A DNA stretch of 64,000 nt, from positions 1-64,000 of the forward strand of contig RWJK01001724.1 in assembly GCA_004335835.1 (NCBI GenBank). Direction: 5' to 3'. Below are positions 36,190 to 46,807 of this stretch, in pieces. Numbering within the stretch: the first letter of the stretch is position 1; every line of letters begins with the position of its first letter. This stretch comes from Scenedesmus sp. ARA3. Its lineage: Eukaryota; Chlorophyta; Chlorophyceae; Sphaeropleales; Scenedesmaceae. Under the pieces are notes generated by a model, which searched no databases, had not been told where the DNA came from, and worked only from the letters and a program-made list of their open reading frames with translations. A program made the position numbers and the translations under genes.

Positions 36190-37347
36190 GGATGGCACAA
36201 CAGCATCCTACGCAGCTGCTGTTTGATGATCAGTGCAGCCTGCTGGCTAGCTGGAAGTGAGGCGTCATGTGCCGTGTGACGCAACCACTATACAGATATG
36301 GTGCCTGCAGCTGCAGGCCAACAGCATGTTGGTTATGCAGGCGGTGGCATCAGTTGCATCTGGCCCCGGGCTGCCGCTTGAACAGTGTGAGGCTTGCCTG
36401 GTGAGGAGGCTGGGAGTGTCTGTCGGTTGTCCAGCACGATGTTTTCAGCGCAAATGTTGTGCTAAGTGTTGTGGTATAGTAGCTGCTTTGTCACTGCTTC
36501 TGAATTGAAGAATTTCACACAATATCACAGCTGCTGCATCATTTGACTTTGCTGCTGCCACTGCTGCTACCGCTGCCGCGGCTTCCTTGCAGGAAGAGCA
36601 GCTACATCACATGTGCTGCGCTCCCACCCGGTGATGGCAGCTGTTGTGCAGCCGCTCACTTGGAGCGTTTATGGTACAACTGGTGTACCAGGTATCTGAT
36701 GCAGGCAGCCAACAGTCCGGAAAGCAGTGGCCGGCATGCCGCATAGCGGCTGAGCCATGCCCCACCGCCGAGAATGGCAGTGCTGCAGCCGGCTGCCACA
36801 GCTACCACCAATATCTTTGCAGCAGCACGCTTGTGAATTGCCGAGTAACTGGTGAACCTTATGGTTTGGGGCTACTGGTGGTCATGCAGCTTACAACTTC
36901 AAGATGTATCAAGTTGATGCGTGCCACGCAGTGTCGCCAGGATCCTAGTTTTGTGTGCTGCACCTTTCACAGCCTGGCAGCACTGCTGGTATTATACAAT
37001 TGGGTAACCTATCCCATCATGCTATGTACAGGCGAGAGTAGCTGCTGATGGGGGTTGCTTCTCACATTCAACGCGTGGCACATCGCAGAGTTGACCATGC
37101 CAATCTCGACGCACTGACTTCCCGCAGCGCAAATACTCAAACCTTCAACATGAAACTGAATGGCGGCAATGAGTTTGTGATGGATCCGGAGCAATTAATC
37201 AAAGGGTTGTGGTTTTGTGGCCAGATCAGCGGGCATCTGTCGGTGCTCTTATTGTGCACACAGCTCTCTGAGCACTTACACACGCTCATCAAGCATCCAC
37301 ACCTGTTCGTCTGCTTTTCGCGGCACTCGCACCCACAAACAGCAAAG
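35986..37347. other. No gene recognised (DUF2064 3' region, PsbTn upstream region)
   Basis: About 1.4 kb. Apart from a 30-unit CAG array I see no gene. Confidence 0.5.
36098..36187 (+). repeat. CAG array, about 30 units
   Basis: An uninterrupted CAG run about 110 bases after the DUF2064 stop, probably 3' UTR. Confidence 0.95.
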
Positions 37348-38041
37348 ATGCAGGCCACCATCAGCCGTGCCACCGCTGTGCGCCCCGTTGCCAGCGCCCA
37401 GAAGGTGCAGAAGCCTCAGGCCAAGGTGCGCGTAAGGCTTCGTCAGTGCAGCAACGCAAGCTGCCCGCTGGCGTGTCCTGTCCAGATCCTTCACCGACAC
37501 AGCCCCATTGGTGCAGCGTGGATAAGCTATAGTTTGATTCAGCGACATTTAGCACGATGCTGCAGCTCCAGGCTTCGGCAAGCCGCAGCAGGGTCAATCC
37601 CAGTGCTGGTGTGCCACCCTCCCGGGACAGACTGTCTGGGTCAGCCGAGCCATCTCAGCACTGCACATACAGCCACAGCGAAGTCAATTGCGCCCAGCGT
37701 ACACCGACAGCAGTTTCGGGAGCAGCTGCACCCAGCAGCAGCAATCCTTTCTCAGTCAAGGGCAGGACAGCACATAGCTGCCTTTCATCAGTGCAACCTG
37801 CCAATGGTCTCCTGGCTCCTGCCTGGCTTTTCTGGCTGTGTCTTACGGCTCTGCGTTCTTCCTCGTTCTTCTCTTTTTCCTGCAGCCCCAGGTGAACCTG
37901 GCCAGGGCTGCCGCTGCTGCCTTCACTGCCGTGGCCCTGATGGCCGCCCCAGTGTTCGCCGCTGAGGGCGACGTGAAGAACGTGGTGTGCGCATCCAACC
38001 CCACCGCCAAGATCTGCCTGAAGGGCAGCTACCAGAAGTAA
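37348..38041 (+). CDS. PSBTN: PsbTn-like 5 kDa photosystem II lumenal peptide
   Basis: A very small nuclear-encoded thylakoid peptide. Exons 37348-37431 and 37886-38041 join in phase 0 to give 79 residues. The first half is a basic stroma-targeting region (MQATISRATAVRPV). It is followed by an Ala-rich lumenal signal ending APVFA, with cleavage expected before AEGDVKN, leaving about 26 residues. The mature peptide holds CASNPTAKIC, the same CX8C block as plant PsbTn (CVTMPTAKIC). That block and the twin targeting signal are the evidence; the rest of the mature part is too short to compare well. TGTAA occurs at 38491. The codon bias is strongly GC-ending, as expected of a highly expressed photosynthesis gene. 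Confidence 0.78.
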
Positions 38042-39330
38042 ACAGCTGCTCCAACAGCAGAAAATGATGCAGCCGCAGTAGCAGCAGCAGCGGGCTGCGC
38101 CTGCAGCACAGCAGCTGCAGCAGCAGTGGGAGCTGGAGTGCAGGAGTTCGATGCAGCCGTAGCACTGCATCTGAGCAGCGCCTGCCTGCCAGCATAGCAT
38201 GGCGACCGGTGCAGCTGGTGCATGTCTGTGCTGCTCAAGCGTGTCTTGCTGAAATCACCCTATGGTGCAGCTACAGTACCAGAAGGGCATGCAGCACTGC
38301 CATGATTGCTGGGTAGCAGCCGTGGAGGTCAGCGCTGCTGCACCCTTGGTGTGGGCAGCGCCGCCAACGTGTGTGTGTGTTTGGTGCTTGTTGGGCAGCT
38401 TGTGTCGCCGCTCTGGCACGTTTTAGTGTGTGTACATGCAGCGATTGCAGGAACCTCGGTGTGTGATAATCACTTGGTGCTGGGCCTTCTTGTAACTGTT
38501 GCATGCTCTCCTAATTTGGTGTGTCAGAGTGGTTTCAGCAATGGCTACAGCAGCAGCAGCAGCAGAGCAGCCTGCAAGGCAGGTCCGAACTCGGCACAGG
38601 ACAGCCTAGCAAGCAGTAGACAGCAACCTGCTGGACTGGCAGGTCACAGCTGGACTTCTGCGTGTGGAATTACATGCAGTGCTGCATTGAGTGCAGTCGG
38701 CTCATCATGCATATGCTAGACCCTTGGGCACACTGGTTATTGATGGTTTCCAGGTGCCTAACAACACCAATCTGATGACGACAATGACAGGTGCTACAAT
38801 GCAACGCTTGCAGCACAACAGACAATGCCAGCCACAGCGCAGTGCGCACAGCTCTTCAAGCAAGCACACAGCAGTAGAAGAGCCTCTTCTGAGTGCAACA
38901 TCTGCATAAGAATGAACCTAAACAACTGTAGCACACGTGCACACGCACAAGGCTACAAGATGCTGTACCATGGTGGTACTAGGACCAGTGACTGCATGAT
39001 GCAGCAGACACATGGCAACATACGGCTCTTGCCAAGCAGTGCCGCCGCTGAGGTGACTGTATACCAACACCACATCAGTGAACATGCAAGAGCACAGGCT
39101 CAACAACAGCCTTTCACAATGCCGTATGCTGCATAGCTGATGCCTCTCGACCAGATGGAGGCTCCACAGCTGTGGATGACCGCCGCGATTACAACGTGAT
39201 GCGTGATACTGTGTAGACTGTGTAAGTGACGTCGCCACAGCTTGGCACGCCGGCATCTCACGCTGAGCAGCCTGCGGCAAGCCCTGCAGCTGCACACCAG
39301 TTGCTGCAGACTCTGTGCAGTGCACAGGCA
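38042..39330. other. No gene recognised between convergent PsbTn-like and ubiquitin-fold A genes
   Basis: About 1.3 kb. Both 3' regions lie here; TGTAA on the minus strand at 39189-39193 may end ubiquitin-fold A. Confidence 0.5.
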
Positions 39331-41538
39331 TCACTCCTCGTCCTCCTCCTCACTGCTGAGCGCAAACTCGTCCGTGATCTGCAGCAGCAGGAGCAGCAGC
39401 AGAAGCAGCACCAGCAGCAGCAAGCAATGGGCAGCAGCGTGTGTCAGTGTGTATATGTGCATGCTGGTGCAATCAATGCTCGCTCAGGGAGAGCAAGACA
39501 AGGAGTGCCCATCATCGAAACCTGCAACAACATCATGCCTGGAAGGAGCATGCCTGCTTCACCATAAGCAGTACAGCCTGCCGCACGCCTGAACTGATGC
39601 TTGGCCACTGCTTGCAAAGCATGATGCAATGCACATGCAGTAGCAAACACGCGGCTGATCTGCAGCAACTTGACACCTTCCGTGCCGTGCCAGATGCAGC
39701 AGCTGCGGCAACACCACTCTGCCCGCCCGCCCACCCACCTGCCCGGACGCCCGCCCCCTGCCCGCCTGCCTGCCTGTTTGCCTGCCAGCCAGCCTGCCTG
39801 CCCCAGCTCACCCTGAGCCCTCCGCCACCAGCTCGATGCGCATGCACCACCACACTCACCCTGCCCGCTCACAGCAGAGTATCTACAAGCAACATGCAAC
39901 ATCCCGGTCAGCAGCAGCTCACCTTCCAGCCCTCTGCCACCAGCTCAATGCGCACCACCACACTCACCCTGCCCACTCGCCACAGAACATCTGCAATCGA
40001 GATGCAATCCTTTTGTTAAAAGCAGCTCACCCTCCAGCCCTCCGCCACCAGCTCGATGCCCACCACCGCACTCACCCTGCCCGCTCACAGCAGAGCATCC
40101 TGAGAGACCAGCATTGCTTGCAGGTGAATGGTTGTGCATTCACCATGCCTAAAACAAGCATGGCAGGCACGGGGGAATCTAAAATAACTGTCATTTTGCA
40201 TCTACAAGCAACATTAATGCCTTTGTCAGCAGCAGCTCACCTTCCAGCCTTCAGCCAGCAGCTCGATGCGCACCACCGTGACCACATCACCCTCACCCAC
40301 GCCAGCATCAGCCAGGGTGGCGTCTGGCGCCAGCAGCCGGCCCCTGGCAGCAGCAGCAGCAGCAGCAGTGGCAGGAGTCCATACCATGCCATGACCTCAT
40401 GCAGTGCCAAGTGCAAGAGGGCCAGAAGCGCCTCTGCATACACAAACAGCAGCTGTCATCATGGTATGCGGCTGCAACCTTCTTGGCTGCCAGAGGTTCT
40501 GTGGACATTGAAAACTGCAGCAGAGCCAGGAAGTTCCTGAGCTACTTTGGGATGTCAGTGCGCAGCACCAGGCAGCTGCTACAAGCTCCTGTTCACTTTC
40601 CTCAAGCTGCCGTTGCAACAGCAGCATGCAACCTCAAACGACTAATGCATTATCCAAGCGCAGCTTGCACGGCATGCAGCGCAGATGTGCCAACCTCACC
40701 ACATGGCAACCAATAGCAAGCAAGCACTGTCTTGATCTTGGCTGAGTCGGAGGTGGTGGCTCACCTGCACAGGGCCCGCTGCCAGGGCTCCTCAAACTTG
40801 TCCAGGCGCACCAGGCCATCCTCAGGCGGCCAGTTGAGCTGCGCAGCAAGCTGCAGCAGGCACGCGCGCACAGCAGGCACAAACAGCAGCTGTTTATATG
40901 CATCCGTTTACGAACATCAAGCACAACAAGTAATGGGCAGTTGAGCTGCGCAGCAAGCTGCAGCAGGCGCATGCACACACCAGGCACACACACCAAGCGC
41001 AACAGGTGAGGTGCAGGCTGGAGGGAGAGGCAGGCTTTGGGAAGAGGCAGGCCCTGTAGATGCTTGGCTGAGATGCGTACTGCTGTTCTACTGGTTGTGC
41101 GTGCTCAAACGGCAAGCTGGTGCAATATGCATTTGCAGATGCACTGAATGTGCTGCTGTCCAGACCACCAGGCATGGCAGGCTTGGCTACAATTGCCCTT
41201 CGGTCAGTCACTGACTGCAGTGCAATTACAGTGCAAGCAACACTGGCATGCAGTGTGCATTTGTACTGTTTCAATGCAAGAAACAGCAGCAGGACACCTG
41301 TTCATGTGTCAAACCAGGATGTAACATGCTGCCGGCATTTTTGAGCAGAAGCAGCAGTCCTGTGCTTGTGTGCTGGCAATGCTCCCACCGTGTCCATCAA
41401 TGCTGCCACAGTAGAGCTGCCTGCATCATCCACGTCCAATGTGACAGCCTCCAGGCATACTGTGTCAGTCTTGGTTGGTGCTTTCCAATACAAAGACCAG
41501 GTTTCACGCTGGATGCGAGGCTGAACCTTGATCTGCAT
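39331..41538 (-). CDS. Ubiquitin-fold protein A (acidic tail)
   Basis: Not a family I can name. Exons 41538-41389, 40850-40765, 40343-40241 and 39378-39331 are phase-consistent and give 128 residues. It starts MQIKVQPRIQ. A second strand and helix (EAVTLDVDDAGSSTVAALMD) follow, then PW.RALCRGRLLAPDATLAD and GVGEGDVVTVV, matching the ubiquitin order (K-helix, Q-R-L-x-x-GR-L-x-D-D-x-TL). The end is ITDEFALSSEEEDEE with no Gly-Gly, so it is probably not conjugated. It may be a scaffold or adaptor domain (inference). The third exon's donor side is echoed three times and the second exon's acceptor side once. Start at 41538 is the best ATG; an upstream in-frame ATG at 41610 exists. It is divergent from the SRPBCC gene. 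Confidence 0.72.
39720..39801 (+). repeat. GCCTGCC/GCCCGCC simple repeat
   Basis: A pyrimidine-rich simple repeat inside the last intron of ubiquitin-fold A, next to the first echo copy. Confidence 0.8.
39803..40097 (-). repeat. Three tandem echoes of ubiquitin-fold A exon 3 donor edge
   Basis: Copies at about 39803-39880, 39915-39990 and 40024-40097, spaced 102-112 bases. Each repeats the exon end (VVRIELVAEGW) and a GTGAGC-type donor of the true exon ending at 40241. The units share more with each other (through CAGCAGAG.ATC) than with the true exon. Confidence 0.9.
40938..40993 (-). repeat. Echo of the 5' edge of ubiquitin-fold A exon 2
   Basis: The first 31 bases are identical to 40831-40861, covering the acceptor and LAAQLN codons, 107 bases upstream in intron 1. 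Homology continues more weakly through the intron side. Confidence 0.92.
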
Positions 41539-41963
41539 GCTGCTGCTGTTCCGGTTGGTGCTGCTGATGCTGCTTTGTGCCCCACGGTGTCGCGACAGGC
41601 AGCGAAGCACGCTTGTTCAGTGATCTATCCTGAAGCTGTCGGTGCTTTTGCATGGACAAGCAAACTGCATTGCGGCTAGACTGCTTCACAGGCGGCATGA
41701 TGCCTGGCAAAACGAAGAGCACAGCGTGCTGCGAAGTCCACCTGCCTCGGCTCGATCGATTTCACATGAACCAGCTTCTTCTGACAGGTAGAAAAACATT
41801 CAAGTCAAACGAGGTTGCCGATGCCGATGTTGGTTAATTTGGGCATCATCAAAACACTGGTCCCGGCGACGGACGTGTTGGCAGTACATGGGTAGGCCAT
41901 GCCTAGTCATGCGGCGACTCAATAAAAGTTTGATATCAGCATTGATTATACACTTTAGCAACC

Positions 41964-43300
41964 ATGTTCAGCACCGTGTGCAAGATAGACACCGAACTGG
42001 TGATTCCCGCCAGCCCAGCACAAGTCTGGGCTGTGTTCGGTGATTTTGCTAATTGGGGTCAATGGAACGACTTCATGGTGCTGCCTATCACGCCCAGCAA
42101 GGTCGGAAAGCCCTGCAGGGTGCTCTTCCATCTGGACGGTGGCTGCATCAAGCGCAGCGTGCACGACCCAGAAGTAAGATACTTGCTATGAGTAAAGAAA
42201 CCGCATTCATGTGTCGCCAGCAGAATGACAACGCAGCCCTTCATCGGCAGCAGCAGATGTAGCAGTAGTATCGGGTGGACCACAGTACTGCATCTCCGAC
42301 AGTGTTGTGTTGCTGGCCAGATGGCAGCGACATGGGCGATATGCTTGCAATATATCAACGATGTACCCTGATGAATGCAGCTGGAGAGCTCAGCAGCCAA
42401 CCACCATCGCCACAGCAGCAGCACCACCAGACAGCACCAATGTTTATGCACAGGAACTGCATGTCAACTGATCTCGCTGCTGTGAAAGTCCAAACCTTTG
42501 ACCAACAGCTTGTGAAACTTGCGCCTGAATTTGCTGGCATTTTTGCTGCTGTTTCAGATCATGGTCCTTGACAAGGACAGGGAGCTGCGCTGGAAGGACT
42601 ACAGAGGCATCATATTTTCACAGTTCTTCAGGTGCGCACAGAGCGCATACTACAGCATTCAGAGCAACTAGACTTGCAGGAGCACCAAGGACACGCTGCA
42701 GCAGTCATTGTTCTGCAGAGGGAAGCTGCCATATCCTGTGGCCGCCACGCCACAGCAATCCGAGGTTTACTGCAGCTGCCCTGTGTCCTGCAAGCTGGCC
42801 AACTGCCTGCAGCATCCATCTTACTCCAGCAAAGGGATATTGAGCTGTCCCCAACATAATCACCTTTTAACACCACCTGCTGCATGCTGCACACCACGCT
42901 GCTGTACACACCCTTCCCCCCTTAACGCAGCGGCAGCCACTGGTATGTGCTGGAGCTGCTGCGCACCATTGACCCACCAAGCAGCACCTGCTGCCTGCTG
43001 TGCACCATGCCGCTGTACACGCATCCATCTTGGTTCTTTGCTTTATTTAAGAAGCCGTATAATACTGTCATTTTACATGCCCTTGTTTCCTGCAGGGGCA
43101 GCCACTGGTATGTGCTGGAGCCGCTGCCCAACGGCCACACCCGCTTTGTGCATGGTGCGGAGATGATGGGCCTGGCCATCCCTTTCCTGCAAGCCACCAT
43201 GGCTGCCACGCTCAAGGGCTACAAGCGCTTCAACCAGGCGCTGGCCGACGAGGTGGTGCACAGGAGCAGGCGGCAGACTGGGAAGCGCGCGGTGGCGTGA
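41964..43300 (+). CDS. SRPBCC (polyketide cyclase/START-like) family protein
   Basis: A hydrophobic-ligand binding helix-grip fold protein; the ligand is unknown. Exons 41964-42173, 42558-42631 and 43096-43300 are phase-consistent and give 162 residues. The N-terminal signature is VIPASPAQVWAVFGDFANWG with WNDFM. A strand with ELRWKDY and then GSHWYVLEPLPNGHTRFVH follow, and the long C-terminal helix is ATMAATLKGYKRFNQALADE, as in the family. No targeting peptide is evident. The tail is basic (HRSRRQTGKRAVA). The 5' edge of exon 3 is duplicated upstream, and the stop-codon region is duplicated in the 3' UTR. It is divergent from ubiquitin-fold A. Confidence 0.88.
42872..42966 (+). repeat. Echo of SRPBCC exon 3 acceptor edge and flanking intron
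   Basis: GGCAGCCACTGGTATGTGCT at 42933 repeats 43098 (offset 165). The intron side (ACCTGCTGC.TGCTG..CACC) repeats at 42875 and 42981. Confidence 0.9.
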
Positions 43301-45486
43301 GGCGGTTGGTGCTGGCAGGGATGCTGGCAGGGAGCAGGGATCTGCAGAGGAGTTGCATGCTGATGAGATGGCGCACAGGCGCACGCGGCAAACAGGGAAG
43401 CGCGCGGTGGCGTGAGTTGAGTTTGACTGTTGCTGGCAGGGATGCTGGTAGGGAGGAGGGGCCTGTAGGGGGCTGAGGGATGGGCGGCTAGTGAGGGGAA
43501 GGAACTCTATTCTGAGATTGCAGGGGCTGAGTGCGCGAGTGCATGAGGTGTGTTACTTTGTTAGGGACAAGCAGACATGCAGTGCTACTTTCTTCAGACG
43601 CCTGTCAGGCAGGTTGGTGTTGGGCTCTGGGGCTGGTAGGTTGCTTGGGATGCGAGTTGTTTGTTCATGACTAACACGGAATATGTACAGTTGAAGCACA
43701 CCAAACATGAGCATTGAGTGTGCGGGCTGCAAATGAGATGTGCTGACTGAAAACGATGTGTGCTGGCTGCGAATGATGGGTATATTGACGCGGCAGAACT
43801 GTGTATAGCCTTGCCACGACACTGCTCATGCAGCGTCGACAAGAATAACAGTGTTGTTGTCTATAGTGTCAGTAGCATGGCCAGCAGCACAGCTCAGCGC
43901 CTGGTGCTGCATTGGGTGCAGGCGGTTTGTTCTTGACACGCTGTGCATAGCTTATGTTGTACATGTGTCCAATTGTAGCCCCGGCAGCTCTGCTGCAGTG
44001 GCGGGTGCCATGCAATATGCCTGCGATGGTTCTCAGCCGTTGAACATATGATTTGTGAATGCTAGGTGTTGTCTGTACATGCTGCAGCCACTGTGTCTGT
44101 GCAGACACGTGTGCAGGACAATGTGCAGTGCCTTTGATGTATCTCAGCATGTCATGGGTGTATGGACCACCAACTGGCTGCGTGTGGCGGTGTTGCATTT
44201 AGAGGTGCAACATGGTCCTTGTGTGTGCTGAAACAAGCTGGTGTGAGTTAACAGAGTACAAAACGTATGGGATGGGCTGTACAGTGCTGTTTCAGTGTGG
44301 AATGCTCATGAATAAGTTACTGTGTGGTGCTATGGCAGCCATGTGCAATGGTGAAAGGCTGCTGCTTCTGCAGTTTCTTTGCAGTTCAGTGTTACTTGCT
44401 TTGTATGATGGCCGGTGGGTGCTGCTGTGTGTTCTTGAGGCAGGCTGGCGACAGTGCTGCTGTCTTGTCAGCTGATCGGCGTGTAAAGATGGACAGTCTA
44501 GCATGAAAAAGCAAAGCTCGGCCAGACGACCCCCCCCCGCCCTGAGCCTCCCGGCGCAAGTGGGCTGCCCATGTAAGCACGTCCGTCCAGCAGCAAGGCA
44601 TCATATCATCATGCGAAGTTCTCCTGTAGGCGCAGAGAAGATTACAGGGCAGGGTCGTTAGGGGTCCTATGGCGGGACCACCTGTGACCCCTGCCCCCCG
44701 TCTTCAAGTAGTCCTGGGTAGACCGTGGTGTAGGTTCCAGTCATGACAAGGTCACTCGCAGCGAAACACAGACAATCAAAAACACACCGGGCATCAGTGA
44801 AATTCCGTAATCGTTGTTGCATGTGGTCATGAGTGCACACAAGTAGTCACAGTCGGTACGTCAACGTCAGCGACGGCATGTGGATCTGTGTGCTGCCAAC
44901 CCTACATCTGGTTGGGGAGATGGCTGCGGGAGCCAGGCTGCATGGTCATGGTAATAGCTAGGGTTGTAATTACATGTGAGGAAAGCGTGAAGAGAACAGC
45001 CTGTGTGACCACGCAATCAGTACAACGCAGGTGTACATGTACAGCAGTACAACCCAAAGTGCATACCAGCTGTTGCATATGCAGCCGTTCCTTGATTCTT
45101 GAACGTTTAATATGTTCTATATCATGTTGTCTCAGGTATGTTGGACACAGATTGATCGCCATTCAGGCGCGCACTCACAAACATGCTTTGTACCGACAGG
45201 CAGCACTCTCGCAAGCACCGTCTTGATGGAAGCAACAGGCTTGGGCAGCGCTGACCAACGCAAGCTCATGCTGTATTACCGCAAGCGTTTATCTACGCCA
45301 AAACAAGGAGTCATGGGCTCTGCCGCAAGGATCGCACTGGGGGATGTCCGGCACACCCAACAATTCGTTCCCGCCGAGGGACAGCCTGGAGCCTTGCTGC
45401 TGGGTGCTTATGGTAGTGATTGTAAATGCATAGATTAATATAAGCCGACCTGTCACAGTAACAAACCGAGCAGCAACACTTCGGCC
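43301..45486. other. No gene recognised, with one compositionally distinct island
   Basis: About 2.2 kb. Around 44520-44760 the sequence loses CAG triplets and becomes rich in C and G runs (CGACCCCCCCCCGCC, GGGACCACCTGTGACCCC). I could not assign it to a known RNA or transposon. A frame at 45220-45438 has no recognisable domain. Confidence 0.45.
43374..43462 (+). repeat. Echo of the SRPBCC stop-codon region
   Basis: GGGAAGCGCGCGGTGGCGTG, including the stop, and the following GCTGGCAGGGATGCTGG repeat about 111 bases downstream in the 3' UTR. Confidence 0.92.
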
Positions 45487-46807
45487 ATGGGTGAGCATTC
45501 AAGCAGCTTGCACTGCAGCTGGCACTGCAGTGCCTTGAAGCAAACGTATTCTGGGTTTTGCTGAACACAGACTGACTTGACTGATTTTCTCCTGTTGGAA
45601 AAGTCTAGTAGCGGAAGGTTGAAGTTGCAGGTGAAGTGCAAATGCTGTTGCACCACTTGGTGCACTAACACCGCTGCTGCTGCTGCTGCTGCTGCTGCGC
45701 GTTGTCGCTGCTGCTGCCAGCTGCTTACGGAGGACATGCTGCAGTGGCAGACCTGGGTCTGCAGATCTTTGTCACCCTGCGCAAGGGCAAGTCGTGGCCG
45801 CCAAGCGCATGTGACGTCAGGTGTGCAGCAGCAGGCCCAGCACCAGCACGGCAGCAGAAGCAGGAGGAGAAGATCCAGCACAAGCATGCCGTGCCAGTGC
45901 AGCAGCCGCAGGAGGAGGTGCAGCTTCTTGCTGCCCTGCATTAATGTGGCTGCCTCGTAGCACCAACACTGGCGGCACTGCGACAGGCTCCCTAGCTCAC
46001 TTGACATCAGCAGTGACGATTTGAGAAAGACAGGCTCACAACATCTGCAATCAACCCTGTAATTGTACCTTTCCTGTCAAATATCCCCTCCTCGCGTGTC
46101 ACCAGGGTGCGTTACGACCAGACCATTGCTGACGTCAAGGCTGCCGTGGCAGAGAAGATGGGCGTGCCGGCTGAGCAGCAGCAGCTGTTCCACCACAAGC
46201 GAGAGCTGACGGCAGCCTACGACAGCAGGACGCTGCTGGAAATGAACATGCACACAGGCTTTGCGCTCAAGGGATACGACCTGGTGCGTGGCGCTGGCGA
46301 TATGCGACGCACTGCTGGCATGCTGCTGCAGCGTGGCTGCTTGCATTGAATGGCCAGGGGTAAAATGGCTAAGGGTTGGCTGTGCAACACAGTTTGACGG
46401 CATGCAAGCATGCGCACACAACTGATGGAGACTGTTGACACCAAAGGCACTTGCGTCTGGCCATGGTATAAGCTGTGCATGCTGCCTGTTGACGGAAGGT
46501 TTTGGGACATGGTGTTTTGGTTGGTGCCCTTACCCAAACCACCATGGTAAGGCCTGGCTGGATTATCTGTGTTGCAAGCTTGGCAGTCTACAGCTACAGC
46601 TGTGTTTTCGGACTGAGTGTGCTGGGATTGTCTTAAGCCAGGCATCTCTGACCGTTTCTGCTGCTTGCTGTTGCTTGCTGCTGCTGCTGCTGCTGCTGGT
46701 GCTGCTCTGGCTGCCGCCTGCTGCTGTTGCAGTCTGAGGCGCCTGACTACTGGCCGCCTGTCAAGGAGACAGACGAGGGCCTGCGGGAGGAGGACGCTGA
46801 CGCATGA
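45487..46807 (+). CDS. Ubiquitin-fold protein B (acidic tail)
   Basis: A small ubiquitin-like domain protein, 118 residues. Exons: 45487-45490 (ATGG only), 45721-45820, 46106-46283 and 46733-46807, phase-consistent. The domain runs LQIFVTLRKGKSW, RYDQTIADVKAAVAEKMGV, PAEQQQLFHHKRELTA, then YDSRTLLEMNMHTG and FALKGYDL, matching ubiquitin strands and helix. The tail (APDYWPPVKETDEGLREEDADA) has no Gly-Gly, so it is probably an integral domain, not a modifier. The 4-base first coding exon is inferred from a GTGAGC donor and the required phase. Exon 2 follows a CTG run and a CAG acceptor. Confidence 0.8.
45673..45699 (+). repeat. CTG run before ubiquitin-fold B exon 2
   Basis: About 8 units on the transcript strand, a few bases upstream of the acceptor at 45720. 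Confidence 0.85.

Noticed and set aside
44630..44660. GCAGAGAAGATTAC, resembling the U6 snRNA core
   Set aside because: The rest of U6, including the conserved ACAGAGA context and the 3' T run, is absent.
45112..45438. 108-codon plus-strand frame with MEATGLGSADQRKLMLYYRK
   Set aside because: It looks mildly protein-like but has no known domain, paired exon or conserved context.
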